64,000 bases of DNA, from assembly GCF_014649535.1 (NCBI RefSeq), contig NZ_BMTF01000020.1, forward strand, positions 62,001-126,000. Reading direction: 5' to 3'. Positions 50,290-59,734 of the stretch are shown here, piece after piece (position 1 is the stretch's first letter; every line of letters begins with the position of its first letter). Position numbers and translations under genes: made by a program. The notes under the pieces were generated by a model. That model did not search any database. It saw only the letters and a list, made by a program, of their open reading frames with translations, and had not been told where the DNA came from. This stretch comes from Streptomyces gelaticus (GTDB taxonomy: Bacteria > Actinomycetota > Actinomycetes > Streptomycetales > Streptomycetaceae).

Positions 50290-50981
50290 CCGAGGTCTCC
50301 TTCGGGCAGCCAGGCGTAGCAGCCTGTGGAGGTGAAGGCGCGGGCCTTCCGGGGGACGGTGACCGAGTCCCGCTTCCCGGCGGTGACGGAGCCGGAGGCC
50401 AGGGACCTGCCGTCCGCCCCGGTGATCCGCCAGGCGCAGTTTCCGGTGGGGGAGACGACGCGGTAACGGCCCGGCCGGAGCCGCTCGCCCCGGTACGTGC
50501 CGTCCGCGTAGCCCCGGCCGGCCTCCCGCAGCAGGTCCCGGTGCTGGGTGCAGAGGTGCTCGACGGCGGGTTCCGCATCGGCGATCTCGCCGGTCACGAT
50601 CGCGCCGACCGCCACGTCCCGGTCGGCCTTCACCAGGAATCCCAGCCGGTCGCAGGTCTCCTGACCGGTCTGGAGGACAGCCGCCGGGTCCATGCCCCTG
50701 GGCACCCGGTCGACCAGGTAGTCCTTCTGCTTCCGGGTGAACGATCCGGTGGCCGGGGTGAGTTGGTCGGAGGGGAGCTTCGGCGGCTCGCTCGTGTGCG
50801 GAGTCGGGGAGCCATCGGGCGTGGCGGTGCCGGGCCCGGCCGACGGGGCGGTGAGCGGCGTTCGCGCCGCCGACGGTCCGGCGCTGCCCGCCCCCTTGTC
50901 CCCGTCGGAGGGCGAGCCGCAGGCGGCCAGCGCCGCCGTCAGTGCGACGACGGCGGCACCGGCCCGGAACGGATGCCTCAT
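50286..50981 (-). CDS. lipoprotein of unknown function in the exopolysaccharide operon
   Basis: Secreted lipoprotein, 231 aa: signal peptide RAGAAVVALTAALAACG with lipobox LAAC near residue 21, a Pro/Ser/Thr-rich linker (about 22-75), then a helical part (FTRKQKDYLVDRVPRGM, HLCTQHRDLLREAG) and a beta part (RPGRYRVVSPTGNCAWRITGADG) with three Cys residues in the mature protein. The last segment resembles small wall-associated beta domains seen with cell-surface sugar proteins. It overlaps both neighbours (LamG protein upstream, GT2 downstream) in ATGA junctions. No function can be assigned; a surface-polysaccharide role is inferred from location. Confidence 0.72.
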   Translation of the reverse strand: MRHPFRAGAAVVALTAALAACGSPSDGDKGAGSAGPSAARTPLTAPSAGPGTATPDGSPTPHTSEPPKLPSDQLTPATGSFTRKQKDYLVDRVPRGMDPAAVLQTGQETCDRLGFLVKADRDVAVGAIVTGEIADAEPAVEHLCTQHRDLLREAGRGYADGTYRGERLRPGRYRVVSPTGNCAWRITGADGRSLASGSVTAGKRDSVTVPRKARAFTSTGCYAWLPEGDLG

Positions 50982-53236
50982 CCGGCTGTCCTCAGCGCGT
51001 AGTGGGCACTGACCTGCGAACTGCTCAGCGCGGTCGGGTAGACGGCGGTCTCGTCGATCTGCCCGGCGAAGAAGTTGCTCGTCGGCTTGTTCGGCCAGCC
51101 ATTCAGGTTGTCCCCGCCCACCCGCCAGTAGCCGTCGTACTTCTCGTTGCCGGTGTACAGGGCGGTCGAGGCGCTGAGCTTCCCGTCGACGTACAGCGCC
51201 ATGCCACCGGGGCCCTGTGTGGCCACGACGTGATGCCAGGCACCGTTGTTGTAGGCGGTGGGTGTGGTGATGGTCCGGGTGCTGCCGCTCTTCACCCCGA
51301 AGACCAGTCGGCCGTCGTCGCGCATGTACACGTGCTTGTCGTACTGGGTGCTGTTCTGCATGGTCAGACTGCCGAAGCCGACGATCTTCCCTCCCTTGGC
51401 GGTCGTCGTCCTGATCCAGGTCTCCACCGAGAACCTGGTCGGCTGCGGATGGCGCTTGTTGCTGTAGACGTACTGGTTCGAGCCGTTGAGCCCGATCGCG
51501 GTCGACGGACCCGCCACGGCGGCCGGAGTCAGCAGCCGGGTGGGGGAGTTGCGCACGAAGCCGTTGTCCCGCCCGCCGCCGGTGTCACCCGCGAAGGTCG
51601 AGGTGTCGTCGTAGCGCCAGTAGAGAGAGGCGCCGTCCGCGAGCACCTTGGCGGGATACTTCTCGGCCGCGGATGCCACGGTCGCGGAGACGGCGGGCGA
51701 CTTGGCGCTGGTGTTGGTGCCGTCGCTCGCACTGATCCGGTACGAGTGGGTCTCGCCCGCGGCCACGTCCGTGTCGGTCCACCTCAGCTGCGGCCGGTCC
51801 CAGAACACTGAGCGGCCTGTCGTGGTGTGTACCGGGGTGCTCGCGCCGTCCCGGTAGATTCGGTAGGTGAGTTCGCCGTCGTCGGTGTCGAAGCTCGCCT
51901 GCCAGTTGACCTCCACCTTGCCCGCGGCGACCGTGGACAGGCTGACGTTGGGAACCCACGGAGCCCCGGTGTCGGGGCCGTCGGCGAACCGGGTCAGGCC
52001 CTGCTGGGCAGCGCCGTTGACGGTGGTGAACTCGCCGCCGACCCACAGATAGTGATGCCCGTCCTTGTCGGCCTGGGCCATCACTCGGGGCCCGACCGGC
52101 TCCCCGATTCCGTCGTTGGTGTCCGGGAACCAGGGGAGCAGTTTCGGATCGTCGACGGACTGGGCCAGCAGATGCTTGCGTGGCTGGTTCGGGAATTCTC
52201 CCATGGTGGCGCAGTCATGGGCGTGACTCCCGCTGTACAGCACGCCCTGGTGCACGAGGACGGCCTGGGTGGCACCGAGGCAGGTGTCCCGCCAGCGCTG
52301 CTCGAAGGTGCTCAGGTTCAGCGCGATCCGGCCGTCGAAGACGCCCCCTCCGGTGCCCTCGTTGGCGGTGTAGAAGCCGGTGGCGTCCGTGGTCAGGTCC
52401 TGCACCGTGGAGGTGTCGGGAATGAATCCGGCCGGATAACTCTTGGTCACGGCGCCGGTAGTGGCGTCCACCACCGCCAGCGCATGCGACGTCTTGCCGT
52501 TGACGGTGAAGAAATTGCCGCCGAGCAGTACGTGCTTGCCATCGGGCGTCAGCTCGACGGCCCGGCCCACTTCGTCGGCGTCGGCCTTCCACGCCTTGAG
52601 GGCGGCACCGGTGGTGACCGCGGCGAACTTGTTCCTGGTCTGTCCTGCCACCGAGTTGAAGTCACCGCCCAGGTACACGGTATCGGCGGTGACGGCGAGG
52701 GCCCGCACCGTCGCGGAGACGGCGACCTTGAAGTCCTGCCGCGGGGTGCAGGTGGCGGTGTCGATCGCGGCGATGTTGCTCACCCCGACACCGCTCACCG
52801 AGCCGAACCGCCCACCCACGTAAAGGGTCTTCTGGTCCGGCGAGAGCGCCAGGGCCCGTACGGTCGCCGTGCCGGAGGAGAGTGTGAACGAGAGGCTGCA
52901 ATCGGTCGGAGTACCGGTCGCGGCGTCGAAGGCGGCGAAGTTCACCGCGGGCCGCTCCGAGGTGCCGGGTGCCGCCTTCGGCGGCCGGACGGTGGAGAAG
53001 GTACCGCCGGTATAGACGACTCCGGCGTCCGACCCGGCCATCGACCAGACGATGCCGTTGGTCTGCCAGGTGGTGAGGTCGTCCGCGGTCAGGGAGACCG
53101 GCGGGGTGAGGGCCTCGGCCGGGGTGCCCCCGGATGCGGCGGCGGTCAGCGCTCCGGCGAGCAGGCAGAGCGCGGCGGCGGCGGCACGTACCCGGCCGCG
53201 TCCGGGGCGTCGGCGCCCCGTGGTTGCGTTCATCAT
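50978..53236 (-). CDS. secreted propeller-like, fibronectin-III and LamG-domain protein
   Basis: Exported protein of 752 aa from the first of two adjacent ATGs (53236), with GGAG upstream. Signal peptide AAAALCLLAGALTAAASG near residue 18. Residues about 45-440 contain repeated YVGGxFxxVxG-type blades (LYVGGRFGSVSGVGV, VYLGGDFNSVAGQTR, VLLGGNFFTVNGKT, LWVGGEFTTVNGAAQ), like a beta-propeller. Residues about 455-540 are fibronectin-III-like, and the last about 190 residues a laminin-G/concanavalin-type domain (FSVETWIRTTTAKGGKIVGFGS, AWHHVVATQGPGGMALYVDGKLSAS). It probably binds carbohydrate or surface material. Start 102 bases after the gmd stop; its stop overlaps the lipoprotein start (ATGA). 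Confidence 0.85.
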   Translation of the reverse strand: MMNATTGRRRPGRGRVRAAAAALCLLAGALTAAASGGTPAEALTPPVSLTADDLTTWQTNGIVWSMAGSDAGVVYTGGTFSTVRPPKAAPGTSERPAVNFAAFDAATGTPTDCSLSFTLSSGTATVRALALSPDQKTLYVGGRFGSVSGVGVSNIAAIDTATCTPRQDFKVAVSATVRALAVTADTVYLGGDFNSVAGQTRNKFAAVTTGAALKAWKADADEVGRAVELTPDGKHVLLGGNFFTVNGKTSHALAVVDATTGAVTKSYPAGFIPDTSTVQDLTTDATGFYTANEGTGGGVFDGRIALNLSTFEQRWRDTCLGATQAVLVHQGVLYSGSHAHDCATMGEFPNQPRKHLLAQSVDDPKLLPWFPDTNDGIGEPVGPRVMAQADKDGHHYLWVGGEFTTVNGAAQQGLTRFADGPDTGAPWVPNVSLSTVAAGKVEVNWQASFDTDDGELTYRIYRDGASTPVHTTTGRSVFWDRPQLRWTDTDVAAGETHSYRISASDGTNTSAKSPAVSATVASAAEKYPAKVLADGASLYWRYDDTSTFAGDTGGGRDNGFVRNSPTRLLTPAAVAGPSTAIGLNGSNQYVYSNKRHPQPTRFSVETWIRTTTAKGGKIVGFGSLTMQNSTQYDKHVYMRDDGRLVFGVKSGSTRTITTPTAYNNGAWHHVVATQGPGGMALYVDGKLSASTALYTGNEKYDGYWRVGGDNLNGWPNKPTSNFFAGQIDETAVYPTALSSSQVSAHYALRTAG

Positions 53237-53337
53237 TCGGCTCCGAAGGTGTGAACGAGCCGCGGCCGGGCCGGTCGCGGCGCCCGGCTCCACCGGGAGT
53301 GCGGTGGAGCCTTGTGTCGTGTTGGTGCCGGGCGATC

Positions 53338-54351
53338 TCATCGGTCCACCCGCACGGCCGCACCGGCGAGCTGGTCGGACAGCTGGCGGATGTCCGCATC
53401 GACCATGATCCCGGCGAGCTCCCGTGATCTCACCACCGGTTTCCAGCCGAGGAGTTCCTCGGCCTTGGTGGCATCCCCGATCAACGCGTCGACCTCGCTG
53501 GGGCGTTCGTACTTGGCGTCGTAGCGGACATGCTCGCGCCAGTCCAGTCCCGCGTGCGCGAAGGAGTACTCCAGGAACTGCCGGACGCTGACCCCCTCGC
53601 CGGTGGCGACCACGTAGTCGTCCGGGGCGTCGCACTGGAGCATCCGCCACATCGCCTCGACGTACTCGGGGGCATAGCCCCAGTCGCGTACGGCATCGAG
53701 GTTTCCCAGATGGAGATGTGTCTGCAGACCCGCCTTGATCCTGGCCACCCCACGAGTGATCTTCCTGGTCACGAAGGTCTCGCCGCGGCGCGGGGACTCG
53801 TGGTTGAAGAGAATCCCGTTGACCGCGAACATGCCATACGCTTCACGGTAGTTGACGGTTGACCAGTACGAGTAGACCTTGGCGACGCTGTACGGGCTCC
53901 GCGGATGGAACGGGGTCCGTTCGTTCTGCGGCGGCGGGTTCGCGCCGAACATCTCCGAGGACGACGCCTGATAGACACGCGTGTCGATCCCGCTCGCGCG
54001 GACCGCCTCCAGCAGTCGGACGGTGCCGAGCCCGGTGATGTCGCCCGTGTACAGCGGAGCGTCGAACGAGACGCGGACATGGGACTGTGCTCCCAGGTTG
54101 TAGACCTCGTCCGGCCGGATGTCGCGCAGCAGATTCACCAGCGCGACACCGTCGGCGAGGTCGGCGTGGTGCAGCAGAAACGAACGGTTCTCCTCCTCCG
54201 GTCCCTGGTAAATGTGGTCGATGCGCTCGGTGTTGAAGCTCGACGAGCGCCGTATCAGCCCATGGACCGTGTACCCCTTGTCGAGCAGCAGCTCGGACAG
54301 ATAGGAACCGTCCTGTCCGGTCACACCGGTGATGAGCGCGGTCTTCGCCAC
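53338..54351 (-). CDS. gmd: GDP-mannose 4,6-dehydratase
   Basis: Extended short-chain dehydrogenase, 337 aa, that converts GDP-D-mannose to GDP-4-keto-6-deoxy-D-mannose, the first step to GDP-L-fucose and related sugars. The NADP loop [19 protein letters not shown] is near residues 5-23; [15 protein letters not shown] near 35, the catalytic [12 protein letters not shown] (Tyr-x3-Lys) near 150, and [20 protein letters not shown] near 205 are diagnostic. Cytosolic. It is divergent from the GDP-fucose synthase gene with a 129-base shared promoter region. The gene leads the minus-strand operon that also encodes the LamG protein, lipoprotein and GT2. Confidence 0.95.
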   Translation of the reverse strand: MAKTALITGVTGQDGSYLSELLLDKGYTVHGLIRRSSSFNTERIDHIYQGPEEENRSFLLHHADLADGVALVNLLRDIRPDEVYNLGAQSHVRVSFDAPLYTGDITGLGTVRLLEAVRASGIDTRVYQASSSEMFGANPPPQNERTPFHPRSPYSVAKVYSYWSTVNYREAYGMFAVNGILFNHESPRRGETFVTRKITRGVARIKAGLQTHLHLGNLDAVRDWGYAPEYVEAMWRMLQCDAPDDYVVATGEGVSVRQFLEYSFAHAGLDWREHVRYDAKYERPSEVDALIGDATKAEELLGWKPVVRSRELAGIMVDADIRQLSDQLAGAAVRVDR

Positions 54352-54480
54352 GGCGTCCCCCTTCTCTGGTCGTCTGAGTGGCTGTTGTTCCGCACCGAAT
54401 ACTCCCCGCCGACATACCTGAATCGAGCCGTTCGCGGCAGACCATCACCACGGGCTGCGGCTGCTGGCAGAATCCGGCCC

Positions 54481-55464
54481 ATGACGACTGATCTCCCCGG
54501 CCCGCCCCAGGAATCCGTCCGCCCTCTTCTGCGATCCGGTGCCCGTGTCTTCGTCGCGGGCCACCGCGGCCTGGTCGGCTCGGCGCTGGTGCGTCGTCTC
54601 GCCGCCGAGGAGTACGAGGTGATCACCCGCGATCGCGCAGACCTCGATCTCCGCGACGCCGCGCGGACCGAGGCGTTTCTCCGCGAGATCCGACCGGACG
54701 CCGTGGTGCTGGCCGCCGCCAAGGTCGGCGGGATCATGGCCAACAGCACCCACCCGGTGCAGTTCCTCGAGGACAATCTGCGCATCCAGCTGAGCGTCGT
54801 CGCCGGGGCGCACGCGGCCGGGGTCGAGCGGCTGCTCTTCCTCGGCTCGTCCTGCATCTACCCCCGGCTCGCCCCGCAGCCGATCCCCGAAAGCGCCCTG
54901 TTCACCGGCGCGTTGGAGCCGACCAATGAGGCGTACGCGCTGGCCAAGATCGCCGGGATCGTGCAGACCCGGTCGTATCGCCGGCAGTACGGAGCCTCGT
55001 ACATCAGCGCCATGCCCACCAACCTCTACGGTCCGGGCGACAACTTCGACCTGGAGACCTCGCACGTGCTGCCCGCGCTGATCCGCCGCTTCCACGAGGC
55101 ACGCCGGGACGGCTCGTCCGCGGTGACGCTCTGGGGCTCCGGGAGCCCGCGCCGGGAATTCCTGCACGTCGACGATCTGGCCGCGGCGTGCCTCCTGCTG
55201 CTGGAGCGCTACGACGGTGACGATCCGGTCAACATCGGCTGCGGCTCCGACCTGGCGATCAGTGAACTTGCCGAGATCGTGCGGAATGTGACGGGGTTTC
55301 GAGGAGCGATCCAGTGGGACACGACGAAGCCGGACGGCACCCCTCGCAAGCTGCTCGACGTCTCCCGGCTCACCGCGCTCGGCTTCGCGCCGCGGATCGC
55401 GCTGCGTGACGGGATCGCCCAGACCTACGCATGGTGGCTGGAGCGGCGGACCGCACCGCTCTGA
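54481..55464 (+). CDS. fcl: GDP-L-fucose synthase
   Basis: NADPH-dependent epimerase-reductase, 327 aa, that makes GDP-L-fucose from GDP-4-keto-6-deoxymannose. The cofactor loop is VFVAGHRGLVGSALVRRL near residues 23-40. AAKVGGIMANSTHPVQFLEDN near 84, FLGSSCIYPRLAPQPIPE near 120 (Ser and Cys used by the family), the catalytic NEAYALAKIAG (Tyr-x3-Lys) near 148 and TNLYGPGDNFD near 180 are diagnostic. Cytosolic. Together with gmd on the divergent strand it gives the GDP-fucose pathway needed by the exopolysaccharide locus. Start ATG 54481; about 20 Pro-rich residues precede the fold. Confidence 0.93.
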   Translation: MTTDLPGPPQESVRPLLRSGARVFVAGHRGLVGSALVRRLAAEEYEVITRDRADLDLRDAARTEAFLREIRPDAVVLAAAKVGGIMANSTHPVQFLEDNLRIQLSVVAGAHAAGVERLLFLGSSCIYPRLAPQPIPESALFTGALEPTNEAYALAKIAGIVQTRSYRRQYGASYISAMPTNLYGPGDNFDLETSHVLPALIRRFHEARRDGSSAVTLWGSGSPRREFLHVDDLAAACLLLLERYDGDDPVNIGCGSDLAISELAEIVRNVTGFRGAIQWDTTKPDGTPRKLLDVSRLTALGFAPRIALRDGIAQTYAWWLERRTAPL

Positions 55465-55479
55465 GCGGGCTCGGTGGAC

Positions 55480-55499
55480 CGGCCGGCACGGCCCGGCCG
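55480..55499. terminator. hairpin between convergent fcl and sugar-transferase genes
   Basis: CGGCCGG (55480-55486) and CCGGCCG (55493-55499) form a 7-bp GC stem with a 6-base loop, in the 81 bases between the two convergent stop codons. Short but GC-only, so a weak bidirectional terminator is plausible. Confidence 0.45.
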
Positions 55500-55545
55500 C
55501 ACAGGGCGGGAGCCTCGGCACTCCTCGCATCGACGGCCGCCGCTC

Positions 55546-57087
55546 TCAGTACGCCCCACGGCCGTCGGCGACGGCACGCAGCGTACGGGCCATGAGCCCC
55601 ATGTCCGTGGCCACCGACCAGTTGTCGACGTACCACAGATCCAGCGAGACCGTCTCCTGCCAGGTGAGGTCCGAGCGGCCGCTGACCTGCCACAGGCCGG
55701 TCAGTCCCGGTTTCACCGCGAGCCGCCGGAGCTCGCGCTCGTCGTAGCGGGACACCTCCTCCGGCAGCGGAGGGCGTGGACCGACCAGTGACATCTCGCC
55801 ACGGAGAACATTGAGCAGCTGCGGGAGCTCGTCCAGGGAGGTCCGGCGCAGCAGCCGGCCGATCGCGGTGACCCGGGGATCGCGGCGCATCTTGAACATC
55901 GGGCCGTCGGTCTCGTTCGCGGCGAGGAGCCGTTCCTTGCGGCTCTCGGCGTCGGCCACCATGGTGCGGAACTTCCACATCGTGAATGGCCGGTTGTGCT
56001 GCCCGTGGCGGGTCTGGCGGTGGAACACCGGCCCGCCCGAGCCGAGCCGCACCGCCGCCCCGATCAGGAGCAGCAGGGGTGCCAGGGTCAGCAGGCCGAG
56101 AGCGGCGCCGGCGCGGTCCACGACGGCCTTCAGGGCCGGCTGCGGCCCCCGGCGCAGCGGTGGCGCGATATGGAGCAGGGTGAGACCGGCCGCGGCGGTG
56201 GGGCGTACCCGGCGGGCCGCGATGCCCGAGAGCTCCGACAGCACGGACAGCGGGAGCCCGCCCTCGTGCAGGCCCCAGGAGAGCCGGTGCAGCCGTTCCC
56301 CGGAGAGCCGAGGCCCGGGAACCACCAGCGCCAGGTCCGCGTCCTGGGCGAAGGCCCCGCCCAGTACGGTCGACACGTCGTCGGCGGGCGCCGGTGCGAG
56401 CCGGCCCGGCACCGGAACCCCGCACTCCAGCGGCCTCGTCCCCACCGGGACGGCGGCCACGACAGCGTAGGGATGGTCCGTACGGGACGCGAGCAACCGC
56501 ACGGCGCGCTCCACTCCGGGAGCCTCGCCCACCACCAGCACCCGCCGGACCGCCCGCCGCCGGTACCCCCGCCACAGCGCCTGTGCCGCGATCCCCGCGG
56601 GCAGGCCGGGCAACAGTGCCGTGACCGCCGTCGCGGGACCGGTCGAATCGCCGGTCACGGTGCACAGCACGGCGAGCACACCCATGAGCAGCAGCCAGTC
56701 GGCGATGGTGCTCAGCACCCCCGGCGGTCCGCCCGGACGGCGGTCCGAGTACCGGCCGCGCACGGCCCGCAGGCCGGACCACACCAGTGCGGCCAGGACG
56801 ACCGCCGCGGCCACCGAGGTCCGGGGCTGTCCGCCGGTGCGCAGCAGGAGCCAGGCCGGAACGCCGAGGCCGAGGAATTCGGCGCCGACGACCACCGGTA
56901 TGCACCGGGGGGCCGTCCTTCTCTTCGCGGCGGCCGGTCCGCAGCGATCGCGCCGGGCGCTCGGCGTCCTCCACGGTTCGCCGAGTTCGTTGCCGCGAGG
57001 CCGGTTCGAGACAGACCGTGGCCGTGGCGCGCCCGCCAGCCCCACGAGCGCTGATGTGTCCGAATCGGGTAGCTCGACATGCCCCAT
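55546..57087 (-). CDS. polyprenyl glycosylphosphotransferase (WcaJ-like initiating sugar transferase)
   Basis: Membrane enzyme of 513 aa that starts repeat-unit synthesis by moving a sugar-1-phosphate to undecaprenyl phosphate. The N-terminal half has several hydrophobic segments (VVVGAEFLGLGVPAWLLL, SVAAAVVLAALVWSG, LLLMGVLAVLCTV) and a CoA-binding-like fold (RRVLVVGEAPGVERAVRLLA). The C-terminal catalytic domain begins KAVVDRAGAALGLLTLAPLL near residue 315 and shows FHRQTRHGQHNRPFTMWKFRTM, RRTSLDELPQLLNVLRGEMS, VGPRPPLPEE and GLTGLWQVSGRSDLTWQE. The ATG at 57087 has GGGGGG 4 to 9 bases upstream; a longer frame reaches 57129 but lacks a good site. Likely starts the exopolysaccharide made by this locus. 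Confidence 0.92.
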   Translation of the reverse strand: MGHVELPDSDTSALVGLAGAPRPRSVSNRPRGNELGEPWRTPSARRDRCGPAAAKRRTAPRCIPVVVGAEFLGLGVPAWLLLRTGGQPRTSVAAAVVLAALVWSGLRAVRGRYSDRRPGGPPGVLSTIADWLLLMGVLAVLCTVTGDSTGPATAVTALLPGLPAGIAAQALWRGYRRRAVRRVLVVGEAPGVERAVRLLASRTDHPYAVVAAVPVGTRPLECGVPVPGRLAPAPADDVSTVLGGAFAQDADLALVVPGPRLSGERLHRLSWGLHEGGLPLSVLSELSGIAARRVRPTAAAGLTLLHIAPPLRRGPQPALKAVVDRAGAALGLLTLAPLLLLIGAAVRLGSGGPVFHRQTRHGQHNRPFTMWKFRTMVADAESRKERLLAANETDGPMFKMRRDPRVTAIGRLLRRTSLDELPQLLNVLRGEMSLVGPRPPLPEEVSRYDERELRRLAVKPGLTGLWQVSGRSDLTWQETVSLDLWYVDNWSVATDMGLMARTLRAVADGRGAY

Positions 57088-57573
57088 GAACCCCCCAGTC
57101 ACAGTTGCATCGTCATAAACGGGGCGCATCCGTCGATCCCATGGACCGACGGATGCGCCCTCGCTCGGTGCACGATATCCACACACGTGCCATTTCGCTG
57201 GAGTTCTCGTGAAGTTCAGACATGCACACTGACTCAGATCTCGTCCCGTTCCGTGCCGGATCTCTGCGTCTGTGGGTAAGTGTTGGCATTTGGAATGCAC
57301 CTGAATCGGGTTGTGTGCGGACATGTACGCCAGCAACTGCTCGGCCCGTCCACCAGGTTCATCCGCGACGGCACGCTGTCGGGAGACCTTCCCCGGCCAA
57401 CAAACGAGCGAGCGGACGAACGGTGACGGCCGGTGGCCGGATCGTTTCGGTGTGATCTGCCGACGCGGAGAGTCGACGAGCGGTGACGGTGGCGGGACGC
57501 ATGAGGCTCAGCGGCTGCCGAACCCGTTCCCGGGCCGGGTTCAGCGGCGGTCGCAATCGTCCCCGGCCGGGGC
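57088..57573. other. gene-free upstream region of the sugar-transferase gene
   Basis: About 490 bases without a supportable gene. The segment at about 57170-57310 is clearly less GC-rich than its surroundings and is the probable promoter or leader region of the sugar-transferase gene on the minus strand. Near 57561-57572 the self-complementary CCCCGGCCGGGG lies directly behind the MASE1 gene stop. No known riboswitch or operator was recognised. Confidence 0.5.
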
Positions 57574-58578
57574 TCAGTGGCCGTCCGGTTCGTCCTCGGG
57601 CCGGGACGGCCACGCGGTCGCGGCCCTGCCAGGCGCCAGATGGTCCACCACCTCGGCCAGTTCCTCGCAGGCGCGCTCGATCCTCTGCCGGATATTGCTC
57701 TGCTCGGTCACGACCGCCGCGAGCAGCAGCGCGGTCAGGGCCACGCAGCCGTTGAACACGGCGAGGTGGACCATCACATGCAGGATGCTCTGGTCCTCGA
57801 ACGGCCCCACGCCCTGCGTTCCCGCGACCGCGGCCAGGACCGAGACCAGGAGCGCGCAGGGCGCGCTCCCCGCCAGCTGGAAGCGCAGCGCCGCCCAGAT
57901 GAGCAGCGGAAACGCCAGGTGGATCATCGTCAGTGAGCTCCGGGTGGCCACCAGCGAGACCAGGACGGAGACGATCAGCAGCATGCTCGCCTCGATCCAC
58001 CGGTCGGTGGCCCGCGGCATCCGCAGCCTGCGCAGCACCAGCAGCAGGGGAGTGACCACGAGCACCCCCATCGCATCCCCCGACCACCATGCCGCCCAGA
58101 CCGGCCAGAACCCGCTCAGGGGAAGCTTGCCGTCCAACAGCAGCATGCCCGTGCCCACGGTCGCGCTGATGGACATGCCGGCCAGCGCACCGAGGAAGAC
58201 CAGCAGGACCCCGTCGCGCAGCCGGTCCAGCTCGCTGCGGAACCCGGCCCTGCGGAGTATGAGGTACGCGCAGACGGGGGCCGCTGTGTTGCCCGCCACG
58301 ACGGCGAAGGTGGAGGGCGAGACCGAACCGCTGAGCGTGGCGACGACGAGCAGGGAGCCCAGCGCGATGCCGGGCCAGGCGGTCAGGCCGAGGTAGATCA
58401 GGGCGCCCAGTGCGATGCCCGTCGGCGGCCAGAGCGGTGTGACGACCGCACCGTGGACGGACACCTCCCGGATGAGGCCGAGCCCTCCGGCCGCGTAGTA
58501 GGCAGCGGCGACGGCCAGGGCGCGCAGTACGGTCGAGGCCGTACGTCTGGTTCTCTCGCTGCGGATCACACATCTCAT
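57574..58578 (-). CDS. MASE1-domain integral membrane protein
   Basis: Membrane protein of 334 aa, made almost only of a MASE1 sensor domain with about eight hydrophobic segments: ALAVAAAYYAAGGLGLI, VVTPLWPPTGIALGALIYLGL (the MASE1 LWPPTGIALA-type signature near residue 48), GIALGSLLVVATLSG, VVAGNTAAPVCAYLILRR, FPVWAAWWSGDAMGVLVVTPLLLVL and others. The C-terminal about 40 residues are a charged cytosolic helix (NIRQRIERACEELAEVVDHLAPG). MASE1 is normally the input part of histidine kinases, cyclic-di-GMP enzymes or phosphatases; here no output domain follows. It lies 58 bases after a SpoIIE-type phosphatase gene on the same strand, suggesting the two act together. Confidence 0.87.
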   Translation of the reverse strand: MRCVIRSERTRRTASTVLRALAVAAAYYAAGGLGLIREVSVHGAVVTPLWPPTGIALGALIYLGLTAWPGIALGSLLVVATLSGSVSPSTFAVVAGNTAAPVCAYLILRRAGFRSELDRLRDGVLLVFLGALAGMSISATVGTGMLLLDGKLPLSGFWPVWAAWWSGDAMGVLVVTPLLLVLRRLRMPRATDRWIEASMLLIVSVLVSLVATRSSLTMIHLAFPLLIWAALRFQLAGSAPCALLVSVLAAVAGTQGVGPFEDQSILHVMVHLAVFNGCVALTALLLAAVVTEQSNIRQRIERACEELAEVVDHLAPGRAATAWPSRPEDEPDGH

Positions 58579-58636
58579 CAGACACCGCCCCGGACGGGTG
58601 GCGGCTGTTTGACACGCTCGGCACCCGTCCGGCCGG

Positions 58637-59467
58637 TCAGAAGTGGCCGGCGCCGGTTCCGTGGCGTATCACGAGGACGGCGGCGTCGTCCTGGTGCCCG
58701 GTCTGCTCCGCCGCCCGCAGCACCGCGTCGGCCAGCTCGCCCGCGTCGGCACCGACTCGTGCGCGCACCAGTCGGGTCACCGTCTCCAGACCTCGGTCGA
58801 TCGGGAACGAGGGGCCCTCGACCACCCCGTCCGTGACCAGTACGAACGCCCCCGGGTCCGTCAGCCGCCGCCGGGTGACCGGATACTCCTCGCCCGCCTG
58901 GATCCCCAGGGGCAGCCCGCCCTCGTCGCTGGTCACCCCGCAACGCCCGTCGGCCGTGGCCCACACCGCGGCGACGTGCCCGGCGCGGGCACTGTGCAGT
59001 TCCCGGGACTCCGGGTCGAGGCGGACGAACGTACAGGTCGCGAAGAGGCCGGAGCCCGCCGAGACCAGCAGGTCGTTGGTACGTCCCACGACCTCGCCGG
59101 GGTCCGTGGCGGTGGCGGCGATCGCCCGCATGGCGATGCGGACCTGGCCCATGAACGCGGCGGCCTCGACGTCATGGCCCTGTACGTCCCCGATGGCGAA
59201 GGCCAGCGCGCCGTCCGGCAGCACGAATCCGTCGTACCAGTCGCCGCCGATGTCCAGCCCGCTGCGGGCCGGTGTGTACCGGGCGGCGGTCTGGAGCCCG
59301 GGGCGGGCGGGCAGCGCCGCGGGGAGCATCTCGCGCTGGATCACCTCGGCCAGTTCCACCCGGGCCTGATGGAGCTCCACCTGGCGGCGGGCCCGGGAGG
59401 TGAGCTGCTGCAAGGTGGTCAGCAGCTCCTCGGCGCTCGCCGAACGGGGAGGACGACGCCGGTTCAT
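58637..59467 (-). CDS. SpoIIE-type PP2C protein phosphatase
   Basis: Cytosolic serine/threonine phosphatase, 276 aa. A helical N-terminal segment (residues about 10-50: LTTLQQLTSRARRQVELHQARVELAEV) precedes the catalytic domain: LQTAARYTPARSGLDIGGDWYDGF near 65-85 with the metal-binding Asp, AFAIGDVQGHDVEAAAFMGQVR near 95, FVLVTDGVVEG near 215 and GHQDDAAVLVIR near the end. Such enzymes control anti-sigma-factor antagonists or stress regulators. The ATG at 59467 has GGAG 8 bases upstream; longer frames exist without a site. It precedes the MASE1 gene in the same direction. Confidence 0.87.
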   Translation of the reverse strand: MNRRRPPRSASAEELLTTLQQLTSRARRQVELHQARVELAEVIQREMLPAALPARPGLQTAARYTPARSGLDIGGDWYDGFVLPDGALAFAIGDVQGHDVEAAAFMGQVRIAMRAIAATATDPGEVVGRTNDLLVSAGSGLFATCTFVRLDPESRELHSARAGHVAAVWATADGRCGVTSDEGGLPLGIQAGEEYPVTRRRLTDPGAFVLVTDGVVEGPSFPIDRGLETVTRLVRARVGADAGELADAVLRAAEQTGHQDDAAVLVIRHGTGAGHF

Positions 59468-59734
59468 GGGCCGCTCCGCACTGCGTTCGTCCGAGCGGCG
59501 CACCACGGGGCCTGCCGCGGCGGCGCCGGCCGGGGCGCCGACGGACCGGATCCCGGTGCGGCGGCCGGCTGCCGCCCGTCTTCGGTGGAATTCGACACCC
59601 CGCATCCTATTTCGGCCGTGTGATCTCCGCAGGACGAGCCGGAGCGCGCGAACCCACGCGGGCGGGTGGATGCTGGTGACAGGACCGCGTCGAAGCGGCG
59701 CATCCCGGCCGGACGCGGTCGCAGGAGGTGCGCG

